64,000 nt of DNA from Ursus arctos. Its lineage: Eukaryota; Chordata; Mammalia; Carnivora; Ursidae. Below, in pieces: positions 13,301-27,528 of the stretch. The stretch covers positions 77,121,333-77,185,332 of the forward strand of contig NW_026622764.1 in NCBI RefSeq assembly GCF_023065955.2, read 5' to 3'. Position 1 is the stretch's first letter; every line of letters begins with the position of its first letter. Both the position numbers and the translations under genes were made by a program. The notes under the pieces were generated by a model that ran no database searches, was not told where the DNA came from, and saw only the letters and a list, made by a program, of their open reading frames with translations.

Positions 13301-16300
13301 GCAAAAAATTAACATTAAATATTAATAAAAATTATGAACAACACTGTATATACACTTGCCTTCACTACAGAAAGGTCTCTTAACGCCAGAGAAATTTACT
13401 GTTTCATGAAGAGTCTTCTCCTCTTGACAGTATTCGCAATATGTAACTATGCAATGCAACTTCTTATAGTCATCTGAACAAGTTTTGCTGCAGAATTGAT
13501 GCACTTTGTTCTAAATGCACAATGGGAACCTTGGTAAGTATATGACAACCACCTCAAGAACAAGTTTAAGAAATAAACAAGCCACTTTTACAGAAACAAA
13601 GTTAAATCATTTACCTAGTTAATGTGATTGATAATCTTTGGGGATACATTTCCTATAGGCCATAGACAGCTAATTTAACTACTTCACCGCTATATTTAGA
13701 AAAAACTCCACAAAATTCAATACCATTAACTACGCCAAAATTACTCAGTGAAATTGCAAAAGTATCACTAGAACATGATGGCAGTCTGGTGTTGCTAAGG
13801 GAACTGGAGAAATGGGAAGAAAACAATGGAAGATACAACATGGGTAAACTACAAAAAGATGAGAAATATGACATTAACATCAGTTTCACTCAAAAAGAAA
13901 TATTCTTTGTTGAGTATAGTCAAGTAGACTCAATCACATTCCTACCACCGCTAATAGTAACAGACCTATCATGGATAAAGTATTCAATTTGGGGCCATCA
14001 CACAGTGAATGTGCTGCTAAACTTTAGACTGAGTTGGAACCCTTGAACAGAGCGAGGTTAGCATTATTTAGTCATTTCTCCTGGCCCCAACCTACAACTG
14101 CCAGAGCTACTTTCCAGAAACCAGCCAAACACAAACAAGTTACAATTTCCAGGGCAACACCTTTTCCCCTCTGTTATTATGGAGGACACAGACTAGGTCT
14201 AATCCATCTACCTAACAGGTGGCAAAGATAGCTGAAGGCCAAGATAAGGAAGGTGAAAGAGTCTAGGAAGCAACTCAAGTAATAAGTAATCAGTGGAAAG
14301 TTGCCCCATCGTGAACATATAACTTGTAAGAGGAAAAACAGCAACAAAGAAACCACAACTGCCAACCATGGAATGAGAAGAAAGAGGCCCCTGAATTCTC
14401 AATCGCCTGAGGGACAGGCTCAACTCTCATTCAGTTTGATAGTGTTTCTTAACTCCCTCCAACACTTAACCTCCATGTAAATAAAAGCAACACCAAGACT
14501 ACAAAAGCCAGGTAGCACTAACATGGAGATGGTAGAAAGGACCTCAATTTCATCTAGTATTATAAAAATTCAATCTAGGCAGGATTTTTATTCCCTATAT
14601 AACATTATTCTCTGTGCTTGCTTATGGATTTCTTTCCCCATCCCCTACCATTCCTTTATTCTTACTAGGCCTTCAACATTTTTTCCTGCTATGATTTAAA
14701 GAGGGTGTTAGTCACTAAAAATCATCATTGGGTACCAGCAACAGTCTCCAAGAATAATTTAAGTGCTCTTGAGAAAGCACCAAACACAACAGCAAACTAA
14801 ATAATTTTCTATGGACTAAAGTGTTAAAATAATGAAATTTCAGATTTCCAAAGTACTTTAGTAATCATTAGTCAGGTTCTGGTTATCACCTTTCTCCTAG
14901 GACTCAGCTACTGAGTGACTTAAAAATAGCCACTAACAAGTTTTAGCCTAAGAGCAACCTACTGTTAGTACTATGTCTTGTACACCATTTTATTACATAT
15001 TCCATGCCCTCAAAAAAGGTGAAAAGAAAGAATGGCCAAAGATGAACACTGATCAAGAAAGCAATATGCAGCCAAGTCCACCTGTCTGTTCATCCATCCA
15101 TCCAACCATGCATTCATTCATCACTGCTCCCTTAAACAAAAAATAATGACCAGGTGTTGCTAATGGCAAAAATATATGGCAAAGTAAATTAATAAACTGG
15201 TGAAAGCAAGAGTGATGAGAAAGGGAAAGTAAAATAAGTTTATATTAGGATTCGTTTATTAAAACAATTATAAAATGTTAAATGACAACATGGTAAATGA
15301 CTAACAAATTCTAATTTGTACAGGTAGCAGGCAATACAAAATATTATAGTTCAGACAATATTTATAAGGATGGGGGTAAAATGGAAAAATACAGCACAAA
15401 TAGATGCTCCAAGTATGTAGCTAAACGAAGGAACATCCCATACATTACAAATATAATGTATAGAGAATATGACTTTGATAAACAGATCCTTTGTTGATGC
15501 TCTTCCCACAAAAGAAAGTAAATGATTCAATCATCACAAAATCTGAAGAACTAATCTTTATCCACTAAGAAATAGGTCATCAAATGCAAACACCATTATT
15601 ATTTTACTAGACTCTCATTTAAGCAAGATATTATACATAACAAAATAGGACTTGCCTCCCATTCCAGGATTTCTGGCTTTGAACAAAAGGAATTTTTGCA
15701 ATAGTTGCATTTCAACTGAATATCACTTGGAGCTACAAACTGACCATTTGAAGATGACTGCATACTTAGAGCCTAAAACAAAGAACAAAACATACTGAGT
15801 CTGACACAGATCTTAGAATTTTTATTTGTAATTATTGTTAAATACTATGTCCAGAAAATAGTATGTTTCTTGCTTGAATATTTCCTCAACACATAAAATT
15901 GTATTTCTGAATTTTGTCTTTAAAATTACTTACTAGTACACTAAGTTTTATGAAGCTGAAATTCATTTTTTATTCAGGATTACTACTACTTATTTTAAAA
16001 TAATATGAAAAAGGAAAAAATCATACAGCTCAAATAGATTTTTTATCTTTAAAAAAACTTAAGCAAATAATAGTTAAGGTTAACAGGGTTCTGAACTAGT
16101 ATTTAAATATTTTTTAAAAACCTGGCTCCAAGTTCTCTCCAATAGCTATTTTAAGTAGTAATTTGTCCCACGTGCAATACTGCTATCATTTTAATTTCAA
16201 GTCCATCAGTGAAAACAGCCTATAATACTTTTTAAAATTGATCATTTCTTTTACAAAGTTAGGGGGAAAAAGATTTACAGACTGGAATTGATACCGATAA

Positions 16301-19300
16301 TTTTAGTTTTATTACATTTTAAAAAGTTAAAACAATTTACAGAATAGGAAAAGATATAAGCATACATGGGCTTAAACTGTTTTGCTCTAGGGGCACCTGG
16401 GTGGCTCAGTCAGTTGAGCATCCAACTGTTGGTTTCCGCTCAGGTCATGATCTCAGGGTTGTTAGATCAAGCCTTGCATAGGACTCTGCCTTCAGCAGGG
16501 AGTCTGCTTGAGATTCTCTATTTTCTCTCTTTCCCTATCCCTCTGCTCCCCCACCACCACTTACGCATACTCAAACACATCCATGGGGGGCGGGTGCCAT
16601 GGCAGCACTCTCTCTCTCTCTCTAAAATAAATCTATCTTAAAAAAAAAGTTTTGTTCTAATTTCTAACCTGAGTAGTGAGTACACTGATATTTAATTATC
16701 ATTCTCTAATATATTTTACATATTATATATAATCTTCTGAAAGTATAGAAGTTAAAATTTTTTCAGGGTGGCAGTGAAGAGAGGGAAAAAATCTTTATAC
16801 AAAAAACCTCATTTTTTAAAAATTCTGCATGTATCGTACAACCCAATTAAAATTTGTTAAAAAAGAAAACATGCAGATTTAAGACAGTAACTATTAGATG
16901 AATAAATTCTTTAAATAAAGACCAGCAACTGTGCCCTTGATGTTTCAAAAAAAAAATTGTGTAAGTCCACTAAAGTTAACTATTCTTTCAAAATAAATGA
17001 ATACTATCCTATTACCTTATTTTGAAATGGAAACATCATCTAATGAAAACATAAAGTTCAAAATCTATGGTGTGCTTTAAGATAAAGGAAAAAAAAATGG
17101 TGCTTTTCTATTCTTTGTATCACTTTTATGCAGAGTTACAGTGATGAGGCTGCCTACACTTATCTGGATGCATTCCCCAGAAATAAGAGTCTACATTAAA
17201 GGTTTCTTTAAAATATACAATGTACATATATACAAATTGTCTCTTCAAATAATGGGCAATACAAGTTGCAGTTAAATAAAAAAAGTAGTTAAAACATTTT
17301 CTATTTACATTTCAGTTTACCAACATCAAAAATAAAGTTGAAATCTGAGAAGCAGCATGCCAAAGACACTGTTGTTCTCTCATCTAATTAATCCCTACTC
17401 CTTAATTTCTAGTTTAAAAAAAGCCAACAAGTGAGAAGCAATATTTACCACTCAAAGGATGTATCAATGGCCATGATCACAACTTCCAAAATAAAAGTTT
17501 AGTCATGAAAATGGTTTATTACCTAAACTCAGTCAAGGATATAACTATTAATAAAAACAACATTCACCTGGCTGAATTTAAAACCACCTCAGTTTAAATG
17601 CTAATAATGGTTGTAACTACTCTAACATACTTAAGACACTGCATTTTCAGTTTAACACACAACACAGTGTCTGCAGCACTGTACAACTGCTGGAAGATTA
17701 TCCTGAAGCACTGGTTTGAACCTTTCAGTACCTTGAAATTTTCACCTACAGCAAGGTAAACCTACCTACTCGTACCACTTAACTAATGCTAAATTCCCTT
17801 TTCAACTATCCCTTCCAAATGGTCAATGAGTTTAAATTTGAACACTTCTAGTAATGCTACCTTCTGAGCTTATCCATAATCTAACTTTGAAGAACTATGC
17901 CAGAAAGTTCTTTACATTTATGAAAATGAACAATGTCTCCCTAAACTGATCTTATCTTAAATTAGGGTCTACTATAACAAGTCCCATCCCTATTTTACAT
18001 GGCATATTTCTAATATATAAAGAAAACATTTATGCTCATCACTTCCAGGCTAAATATACCCATGTTCTTCACCCATTTATCATAAAACAGAATTCCCCTT
18101 AAAAGTCACATGTTATTGAAACCATCGACTAAGAAAATAGTACACATCAGGCACTGAGCTCAATTATACTAAAATTTATTTTCCTCCAAGTCTACCATAA
18201 ACAACAATTAAAAAGTCAATTAGATTCTCCATGCTAAATGGTGAGCTGCTGCAGCTATATCTACTACTGTGACTCTATAATCTCTACCCTGCAGTTTGAC
18301 CCTCAACAAACTACATAAAAGTTAGCACATTTAATAAAAATAAAGCATATTACACTGTTTATTTTCTATGTGTATTTATATTGGGAGTGAGAGTTATCCA
18401 AAATAAATAACAAACCTGAAATTTAGCCACACAACTGGAATTGCAAAAGTTATACAGTTTCCCATCAGGCATTGTGGCTTGATATTGAGGTAAAGAGTTT
18501 CGCTTACAAAAATGGCAAATAATTCCCAAACCTAGGAGAGAAAAAGTACATATCTGATTTCTTTATAAAGTGATAAAAGTCTAGAACAAAATTTTAACTG
18601 ACCTCTGAGAATTTTTTTTTTAACGGAAGCTTCTATAAACTATTCTTTTTAATTTCCAAGATTATTTGCACCTTAAAAAATACCATTATAAAGAGTCTGA
18701 CATCATGTCTCTAAAATATACACAGACACAGGAAACAATCTCAATTTTCGATCTTTGGAAGAAAAAACAATTTTAGCTAAGAACAGAGACATGGACAGAA
18801 CTTCACCAATAACTTAAAACTAAAGAAAATCAAAGAAATATGGAACGGTCAAAATCACTAAAAAAAGTCTTCAGTAAGAAAGTTTAGTGTGATAAATAAA
18901 AATTATTTACGAGTTAAAAACAACTATAAAAACGAAGTTAAGGGGAAAGAGTAGTTAAGAAATTGGTCATGTTATTAAGGTTTTTTAACTTCCCAAATAC
19001 CTGAAACTTACTTTGTGATTTTGCATATTTTGTCTTGTGACTGTTCATGCAAGCAGTTGAACAATATGGCTCCATATATCCATTAGGACCTATACACTGA
19101 GTCATATCAAAAAACCTGCACTGTGTCCGGCAACCAGTACAAGTGGTCAGTTTTCCATATTTCTAAAATTTGAAACATAAAAAGATAATTAAGAAAACTA
19201 TAACTTACTTAGAAAAAAATTTTATATTTTTCAGTACACCTTTTCTCTCTGCAAAACAATTTTGTTAATCTCTAATCAGGTTTAGTGGGTCAGAAATCTT

Positions 19301-22300
19301 CATCTGGATGCAAACTGTTAACTACAATGCAGCTAAATCAGGTTCAAACAAAAGTAATGATCTTAGCTAAGTCTCCTTCAAAAACTAGGATTTTTCTCTA
19401 ATAATTAGTTTAATAGAATCCCCACCTATATAGGTAAAGTATAAACTGAAAAACAAAGGCACAGTGTTTTCTGTTTACCATGACACACTTCTTTGTCATT
19501 TGACAGAAGAAATTAAATGGACCTACAAAGTATAAGCCTTAATAATCAAATGACTATGTTCCTTCAGAAGAAAAATTTGATCTTAAATATTTTTTTCCAC
19601 TGAGCTGTGCTGTTGTCTCAAGAACTTTTGGAACTTCTCTTAAAACCAATTAACCACCTATGTATAGTACATTTAAAACCTCATTCAACCATGATAAAAC
19701 ACCATCATTTTAGATTTTTTTAAACTAAAAAAAAAAATGTCATTTAACAAGATTTGGGGCTATTAACTAAAGCTAGTAATTAGTCAACAGACAAGACTAG
19801 TCAGCCCTTCTGGCAAGAGTATTTGCCAACACGTAATTCAAAGAAACAAGGTAAACTATATAATGGTAAGACCGAAGGAGGTACACTTTGAAAATTACTA
19901 GACAAAAGCAATATTACTGAAATATACATAGTCTTACAAAAATACAAATACAGCAGATGAACTGGTGTATTTCTATTAAAAACATGATAGTCACAATTAG
20001 AAATCAAACATAAGGAAAAGCAAGTCTTTAGAAAGTGCAACTTGTATTCGATCTTTCTTCTGAGTGGTTACACAACTATCAAGCCGCTAAATCAAATATC
20101 ACATATCATACTGCAAAATAATTGCATCCATTTTTCCACCTGATGTTGAGATTCTTTAATCACTGTCATACCCAACAGCATCTAGTACAATATAATGATA
20201 TTAAAAGGCCTCAAAATGTTCCATGGATGGATGACCAACAAATGTCAGGGAAGATGACTATCAGGCCAAAAATAACAAAATGGGTAAACTGCATGGACAA
20301 ATATCATAAGCGCCACAGGATTTTAGAAAATAAAGGTAATAAATTGAAGGTAAAATAACCAAAACCAAATAACTAACATCAACATCAAAAAAAGAAAAAA
20401 AAAAAAAAACTTTCTCAGCATACAACAAATGGAAGTTATAAAAAAACATAACTGGTACCATAAAAAATAAGCAATGCTGCCTATTCCTCATTTACTTAAA
20501 TCCCACTTCATAGAAGTCCTAAGTTTTACTTTTCAAAGTGGAAATCAACCCATTCTTCAATCTCTCATAGACTGCAAAAAGAAATACTTATCAACAGTAA
20601 AAGAATAGTAACAAGGAACAGAAAAGAATAACTGCAAACCTATTAAGTCTAATTATGACTTTCCCAGTGTTACAAAAACAATAGAGGAGAATGCTGGTTT
20701 TTTGCTTGAAATGACAAAATATTTTCCTGAGGCCTATATAATAATTCAAATTTTTATAATGGGAAAAGAGTCAAAGAAAACACATCAATAAAACAATGAA
20801 AGAAAAAAGAATTTTTAAAATCTGGCACCATAGTACAAATCAGGAATACTAAAAATATCAGGACACTTGCCATTAAATCACAGGATTACAAAGAGAAAAA
20901 GCAAGCAGCTCTCAGCAGATTCTTGTACAAGACCTGCATGTAGCAGCACCCATCAAGAATTCTTTTATTAATATAAATGAAGTCCAACCATCTAACCTAA
21001 ACCTGGATTAGAATTTTTTTTTAACTTATTAGAAACATCCTTTAAGTTGACAATAATTTTATTGGCAGAATGGTTAAGTAATTAGTAAGTTTTAAGACGT
21101 ACCAATAAAAAGTAGACCAGTTGAATTGGGTCAAGTAAACAAGGAGCTAAGCAACTGGTCCACACTGACAAATACTTTTATCTGAAGAGAATGAGAAAGT
21201 ACTATCAGAAAGATAGAATCATTAATATTGAAAATATTTTAACACAGCCACTTTCACAGCCACCACTACTTCAAAAATAAAAGGACCCATTTAATGAAAG
21301 AACATTAGTAAAAAAAAGAAATATCTGTTCATGCCATGTTTTCTGTTCTTTGTGTAAACAATCAAAATATTTAAATTTCATTCATCCTACAAATAGACAT
21401 TGAGTGAGTTAAAAAATGAAATTAACTGTAATAAATTCACAATTATTATATTCCCCATGCAGACATGGGAGAAAATAAACCTACTCACAAATTCAGTGAA
21501 AAAGAATAAGGTAAAACTAATTAAACAAGATACTGGTAAGGGAAAGGTATATATAATGGGGAATTTATGGCAAATTGGCTCATTTTCAGTCTACTCATTA
21601 AAAAATGGTACATTTAAATTTTACACAATTCCATATGAATATCAAAATTAATCATCACATGATTTTACATAAAACTTCCTCCTAATTTATTCTTTTACAT
21701 GTATGCAATACATAATTCTTTTACTACATTTTGACCAAGTGAGTGAACCACATGGGAAGGTACTCAAGAGATAAAAGCTTGATGTACTTGAAATTGAGGG
21801 GCACTCTACTAAATGTCCTGTAGTATTCAAAAAATGTCAAGGTCATGAAAGACAAAGACTAGGGAACTATTTCATATTAAAGCTGACAGGACTTCCAACC
21901 CCAGCCATGATGGAGTACAGAGACTAGATTTAACCTCCCACTTTTAAAAACCAGAAAACGACACAAAAGATATGAAACAATGGCTTTTAAACATTCCACA
22001 AAACATAATATAACTCATTATATAGAAATTTTTAAAAATCAAGCTGTGGAAACATATCTAGAAATGACAGCTAAGAAAATACAAGGCAAAAATGTTAAAA
22101 GAGCTATGATAAATATGCTGATATATTCAAGAAAGCAGTAGAGGAAAACATGAACATAATGAGGAAAGGAATAGAAGATATAAAAAAGACCCAGATGGAA
22201 CTTCTAGAAATGAGAAATGCAAGATCTGAGACATAAAATATACCACATGGGACTAACAGTGTATTAGAAAAGATAAGTAAAATTAAAGATACAACAACAG

Positions 22301-25300
22301 ACATTCTGCAAAATGAAGAAGAAAAAAAAAGACGAAAAAAACCCAATAAATAATACAGCAACAGGGACCATGGGACAATAGCAGGAAATCTAATATATCT
22401 GGAATTGGGGTCTCAGGAAGGGGTTGGGGGGGCGAAAAACATTTTTAAAGAAATAATGGCCTATGATCCAGGATTGGATCCTAAACAAGAAGTAATTTTT
22501 TTTTTCCATTTGCTGCAAGGGACATTAATGTTTTAAAATTTGAATAAGGTATATAGATTAATCATATAGCAGGAGTATGTCAATATGAAATTCCTTGTAC
22601 TACAGTTATAATTATTAATTGTACATATTTATTATACACATATTTCTGTACTAATCCATTCACCTAGAGTAAGGAATATGAATTTAGAAATTTTTACAAA
22701 ATAAAGGATTTTTAATATCTTTCAGGTAGGCACAAAAGAGAGGACCTTTTATATCCTAGGTAAATGCCTACTCTGGACAAGGTACTGTGCATAAATTTTT
22801 TATCTGAAAATAATTTTTAATAAAAATACCTAAAAGCAAATGAGTATATCACAATACATGTAAAATTTAGTGAAATAAATTTTGCCTATGATAACATAAG
22901 AAAACATCATCATCTGACATATTTTAAGTTCATAAATTTTAATATACTTCAAAATCCACATGATTTTTCAGTTACATAATAAAGACAATAGCAGTACATG
23001 AAATTGTTAAGGGCTTAACCACAGCTACATTCCTGCTTACCTCGGGTTGCATTAAGAAAGAGTCCTGCATGTGGTCTCGAACCTCCTTCAGAAAGCTTGG
23101 ATGGCTACCTACCTAAAAAAATATTTAAAAGACATTAAAAAAAAAACATATAAAGAAGCTGCTTAATTGAAAGACAAATAAGCAAATCAGTAAAAGTTGA
23201 TTTTTTTTTTTTTTTTAGATTTTATTTATTTATTTGACAGAGACAGCCAGCGAGAGAGGGAACACAAGCAGGGGAATTGGGAGAGGAAGAAGCAGGCTCC
23301 CAGCAGAGGAGCCCGATGTGGGACTCGATCCCAGAACGCCGGGATCACGCCCTGAGCCGAAGGCAGACGCTTTAACGACTGCGCTACCCAGGCGCCCCGT
23401 AAAAGTTGATTCTTAATTGTCTGTGTCTTAAAACTCATTCCAACTTTTAAAAATGCCTCTGTCCTATCCCCAGTGCCATTGTTAAATTATTTTAATTATC
23501 CTATAAGAAAAAAAATCATTTAATGATAAAACAATAACAGGTAACAAATTATAAATATAAACAGACCTTTAAACTTACTTGACTTGCCTAAGTAGACCTA
23601 GACAAAAAAAAAAAATTACTTATTTCTCTTAGATGACAGTGTATTCTAAGATCTCATTATAGCCTATGGTACCTCAAAACATTCTAAATTAAGTGATTTG
23701 AAGATTATGCAGGTACAGTTTTCATTACTGGCAAATGGGTTGTTTTGGAAACTCTTTTTAGAGCACATGACAGTTTACAGCACATATGAATATACATCTT
23801 ACTCCTTGCAGAAAGCATCCTGCTTTCCATTAAAGTCAAAATACCATATGAGAAAATGGAAAATAAAATATTGAAAGAGAAGTGTTAAGTATTATACAGT
23901 CTCCACTGCCAGGATCCAGATTATTAATTACCTGTATCAGTATATTCCAGAAACTAATTCAGCAATGGGGATACAAACAATGGCAGCTAAGTTAAATGTT
24001 AGAGAAAAATGTCAAAAGGGGAGGGGGAGGGCAAGGGTAAGAAAAGATCACCATACAGTTTTAGTTCCCCCAGATTATAGGAAAAGACCTTCACTATAGC
24101 ATCTTATGTAGTGGTTTCCAAACATGTCTGATTGTGTTCCCTTGTCAAGTAACAATGTATATGCGTGGATTTCCATTTACTTACTTGTAAATTATGAACA
24201 TGCAATATATGAATTACACATGAAAATAATATTTTACAGAATGAAAGATGAAAAACTTTTTAAATAATTTTTATTTTATTTAATCATAGTACAAAGAGTA
24301 TTTTCTATAGCCATTAGAATGGAATCATTTGGTGTCAGTGGAGGCTACGTGGGGAGCAGTAAGGTGGTATTCCTACTCCTCCCAGTTTGGGTGGATCAGC
24401 CAAAGCCCAGAGGGGAGCCAGAATGCCTACCCTCATCCAGCAATAACAAGGAGCCCACCTCAACGGGTATCAACAGAGGCCAAATGGAGAGCCTGGATTT
24501 CAACCCCTACCCCTACCCCTTCCTACTCCTACCACAGCAGTGTCAAATAAAAGCCAGCTGAAGAAGGTTTAAATAAGATCCAGAATATAATAACATAATA
24601 CCAAAAATTTCCAGGCTTTGATTAAAAATAAAATCATGTATCCTATCAAAACCCAGAGAAACAACAATTTGAATGGAAAAAGACACCTGGGTGGCTCAGT
24701 TGGTTAAGCATTTGCCTTCAGCTCATGTCATATTCCCAGAGACCCGGGATCGAGTCCTGCATCGGGCTCCTGGCTCAGTAGGGAGTCTGCTTCTCCCTCT
24801 GCTCTTCACCCCTCTGCTGCTCTCTCTCCCCCCCCCAAATAAAGAAAATCTTTTAAAAAAATAAAAATAAAAATAAATGGAAAAAGATGATCAGTAGATG
24901 CCAACAATGACAGAGATGTTAGAATTATGACAAAGATTTTTAAAGCAGCCAAGATAAAAATGTTTCAACAAAGAATAAAAAACACACTTAACAATGAAAA
25001 AATAGAAATTCATATAAAAAAATAGAAGATATAAATAAGAACTAAATGGAAATTCTAGGACTCAAAAAAAACCAGTAACAGAAATTAAAAAAATCAACAG
25101 ATAGGGTAAGTCAAAAGAATGCAGGAGCCAAGTGAAAGTGCTCCCAATGGCCAAAGCTAGAAAATTTTGATCAACAAAATAAAACTGTATTTTATTATAG
25201 CCCAAAATTATAAAATATCTATGAGTCCCTACTAATATTAATAAATGACTGAATAAATTAATAAATGTAGGAGAAAAGACCAATCTCTTATGCAGAAAAA

Positions 25301-27492
25301 TTCCAATTAGCTGTATACTCCACCCGAAAGGAGACAGTGACTTCATTCTCAAGAATACAACAAGGGGAGAGCCTGGATGACTCAGTCAGTTAAGGACTGA
25401 CTCTTGATTTCAGCTCAGGTCCTGATTTCAGGGCCCTGCCTCAGGCTCAGCACAGGGCATGGAGCCTGCTTAAGATTCTCTCTCTCTCTCCCTCACCTTT
25501 TGCTCCTCTCCCCTGCTGGGTGTACACTCTCTCTCTCAAAAAAAAAAAAAAAAAGAGAGAGTACAACATGGAAATGGGGTGGAGAATTTACAATGGAGAA
25601 TCCTGACAAGTGCTACTTCAGCAAGGTGATCAACATCAACTTCAACAGTAACTTAAATCATGTTGATAGATGTACTCTTGTGATGTGATGAAAATGGCAG
25701 TGTAAAAAGTAAACACCTCTGTGACATTCTTCCTAAAAACATATAGCTCCAATCTGTCTAATGATGAGAAAACTTCAAATTCCAATAGAGGGGCATCTTA
25801 CAATATATCTAAATCTTAAAAACTGTCAAGGTCATTGAAAACCAACAAAAGTCTGAGAAAATGTCATAACCAAGACTAGCCTGAGGTAACATGATTACTG
25901 GATATAATGTGGTATCCCAGATGGGATCCTGTAAAGAAAATGGGCATTATGTAGAAGTTAAGGAAATATGAATAAAAGATAGACTTTACAAAATAACAAA
26001 TATATTAATGCCAGTTCATTAACTGCAACAAATGTTATCTTACTGATTTAAGGTATCAATAAAAGACCATCACAGGAGAACTCTGTACTATCTGCTTAAT
26101 TTTTCTGTAACACTAAAACCATTCTAACTCTTAACTATAGAAAACAAACAGAGGGTGGCTGGAGGGGAGGTGGGTGGGGGATGGGTTACTGGGGGATGGG
26201 GTAACTGGGTGATGGGCATTAAGGAGGGAATTTCATGTAATGAGCACTGGGTGTTATATGCAACTGATGAGTCACTAAGCTCTACCTCTGAAACTAAAAA
26301 AAAACCCAAAAAACAAAAAACACCATTCTAAAAGAAATTATTAGTAAACAACAAGAGAAAACCCCAACCAATAGCAGAATGGAGAAGACAGAGGAAAGAA
26401 TCATTGCAGGGAAATATAGAAATTATCCAAACTTAACTGAAAGAAAACAGACTTGGATGGAAAAAATAAAAAAGAAAAGAGCCTCAGGGATCTGTAGGAC
26501 TATAAAAAATATACAGAAATTCAGGCTCCCTATTTGGCCTCTTTCAACAAAGAATAAAAGTCACTACAGTCCTGGAGGGAGAGAAGGAAGAGGATAGGGT
26601 TGAAAAAGTAGTCAAAGGAACATTGCAAATTAGGCAGAAGATACAAACCTATGGATAAAAGAAGCTGAGCAAATCCCAGAAAGGGAAAACTGAACGAATC
26701 ACAATATTATCACAATCAAATTTCTGAAAATTTTAAATAAAATTTAAATTTGAATAAAAATAAAGACAAAAAAAATCTTGAAACCAGCAACAGAAAATGA
26801 ATGACAAAGCTATAAAAGAAATACACTTGGAATTACAGCGTAGAAGGACAAAACGCCTTTAGTCAATAGCCCCTCTACTTGACCCAACCACCACAGGAAC
26901 AATATGGCATTAACCCCACCCACACGAGAAAAGGACAAGTGGAGAGCTTAGACTCTACCTTGGCCTGGCTGCAATGCAGTGCCCCACTGCAGCAACCCAG
27001 CTATGGTGACGTGAGAAAAGGCGAAGTAGGGAGCCTGAACTTCTATCCTATCAGGAAGTAACAAGGTACCCTGTTACCTACCCCCTCAAGATGAGAACTG
27101 GTAACATAAGGACTTCCACCAGCAGTAACTAGGCCCAAACTGAAATTACAGTCTGAAGAGCAGAAAGAAAAAAAAAAAAACAACGAAGAAAAGTGAACAA
27201 ATCCTAAGGAACCTGTAGAACAGATCAAGCAGACCAACATGTGCATTATGAGAGTCCCGGAAGAATAGACAGAACAAAGAATGATTATTTTAAAAAATAA
27301 CAGGTCAACTGGGTGGCTCAGAGCTCTGATACCAGGATCCTGCGATGGATTCCAGCATAGGGCTCTCTACTCAGTGGGGAATCTGCATTCTGCTTCTCCG
27401 TCTCCCTCTGCCCCTTCCCCTGCTCGTGCTCTTTCTCCCGCTTTTTGTCTCAAATAAATACTTAAAAAAAAAAAAAGGAAGAAAACAAAGGA

Positions 27493-27528
<36 letters not shown>

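Noticed and set aside
13322..13360. Continuation of coding exon 9 as [11 protein letters not shown]
   Set aside because: The known protein continues CSEGCKLLY, which is rebuilt by exon 10. The extra codons are intron read-through past a GC donor.
13780..14430. Cluster of open frames on both strands as a hidden exon or gene
   Set aside because: No splice sites in phase with ZMYM2, no recognisable protein, no A-tail; treated as intron.
10834..15652. GT dinucleotides four bases after each GC donor as the real donors
   Set aside because: Using them adds four bases and shifts the frame against the next exon in all three cases.
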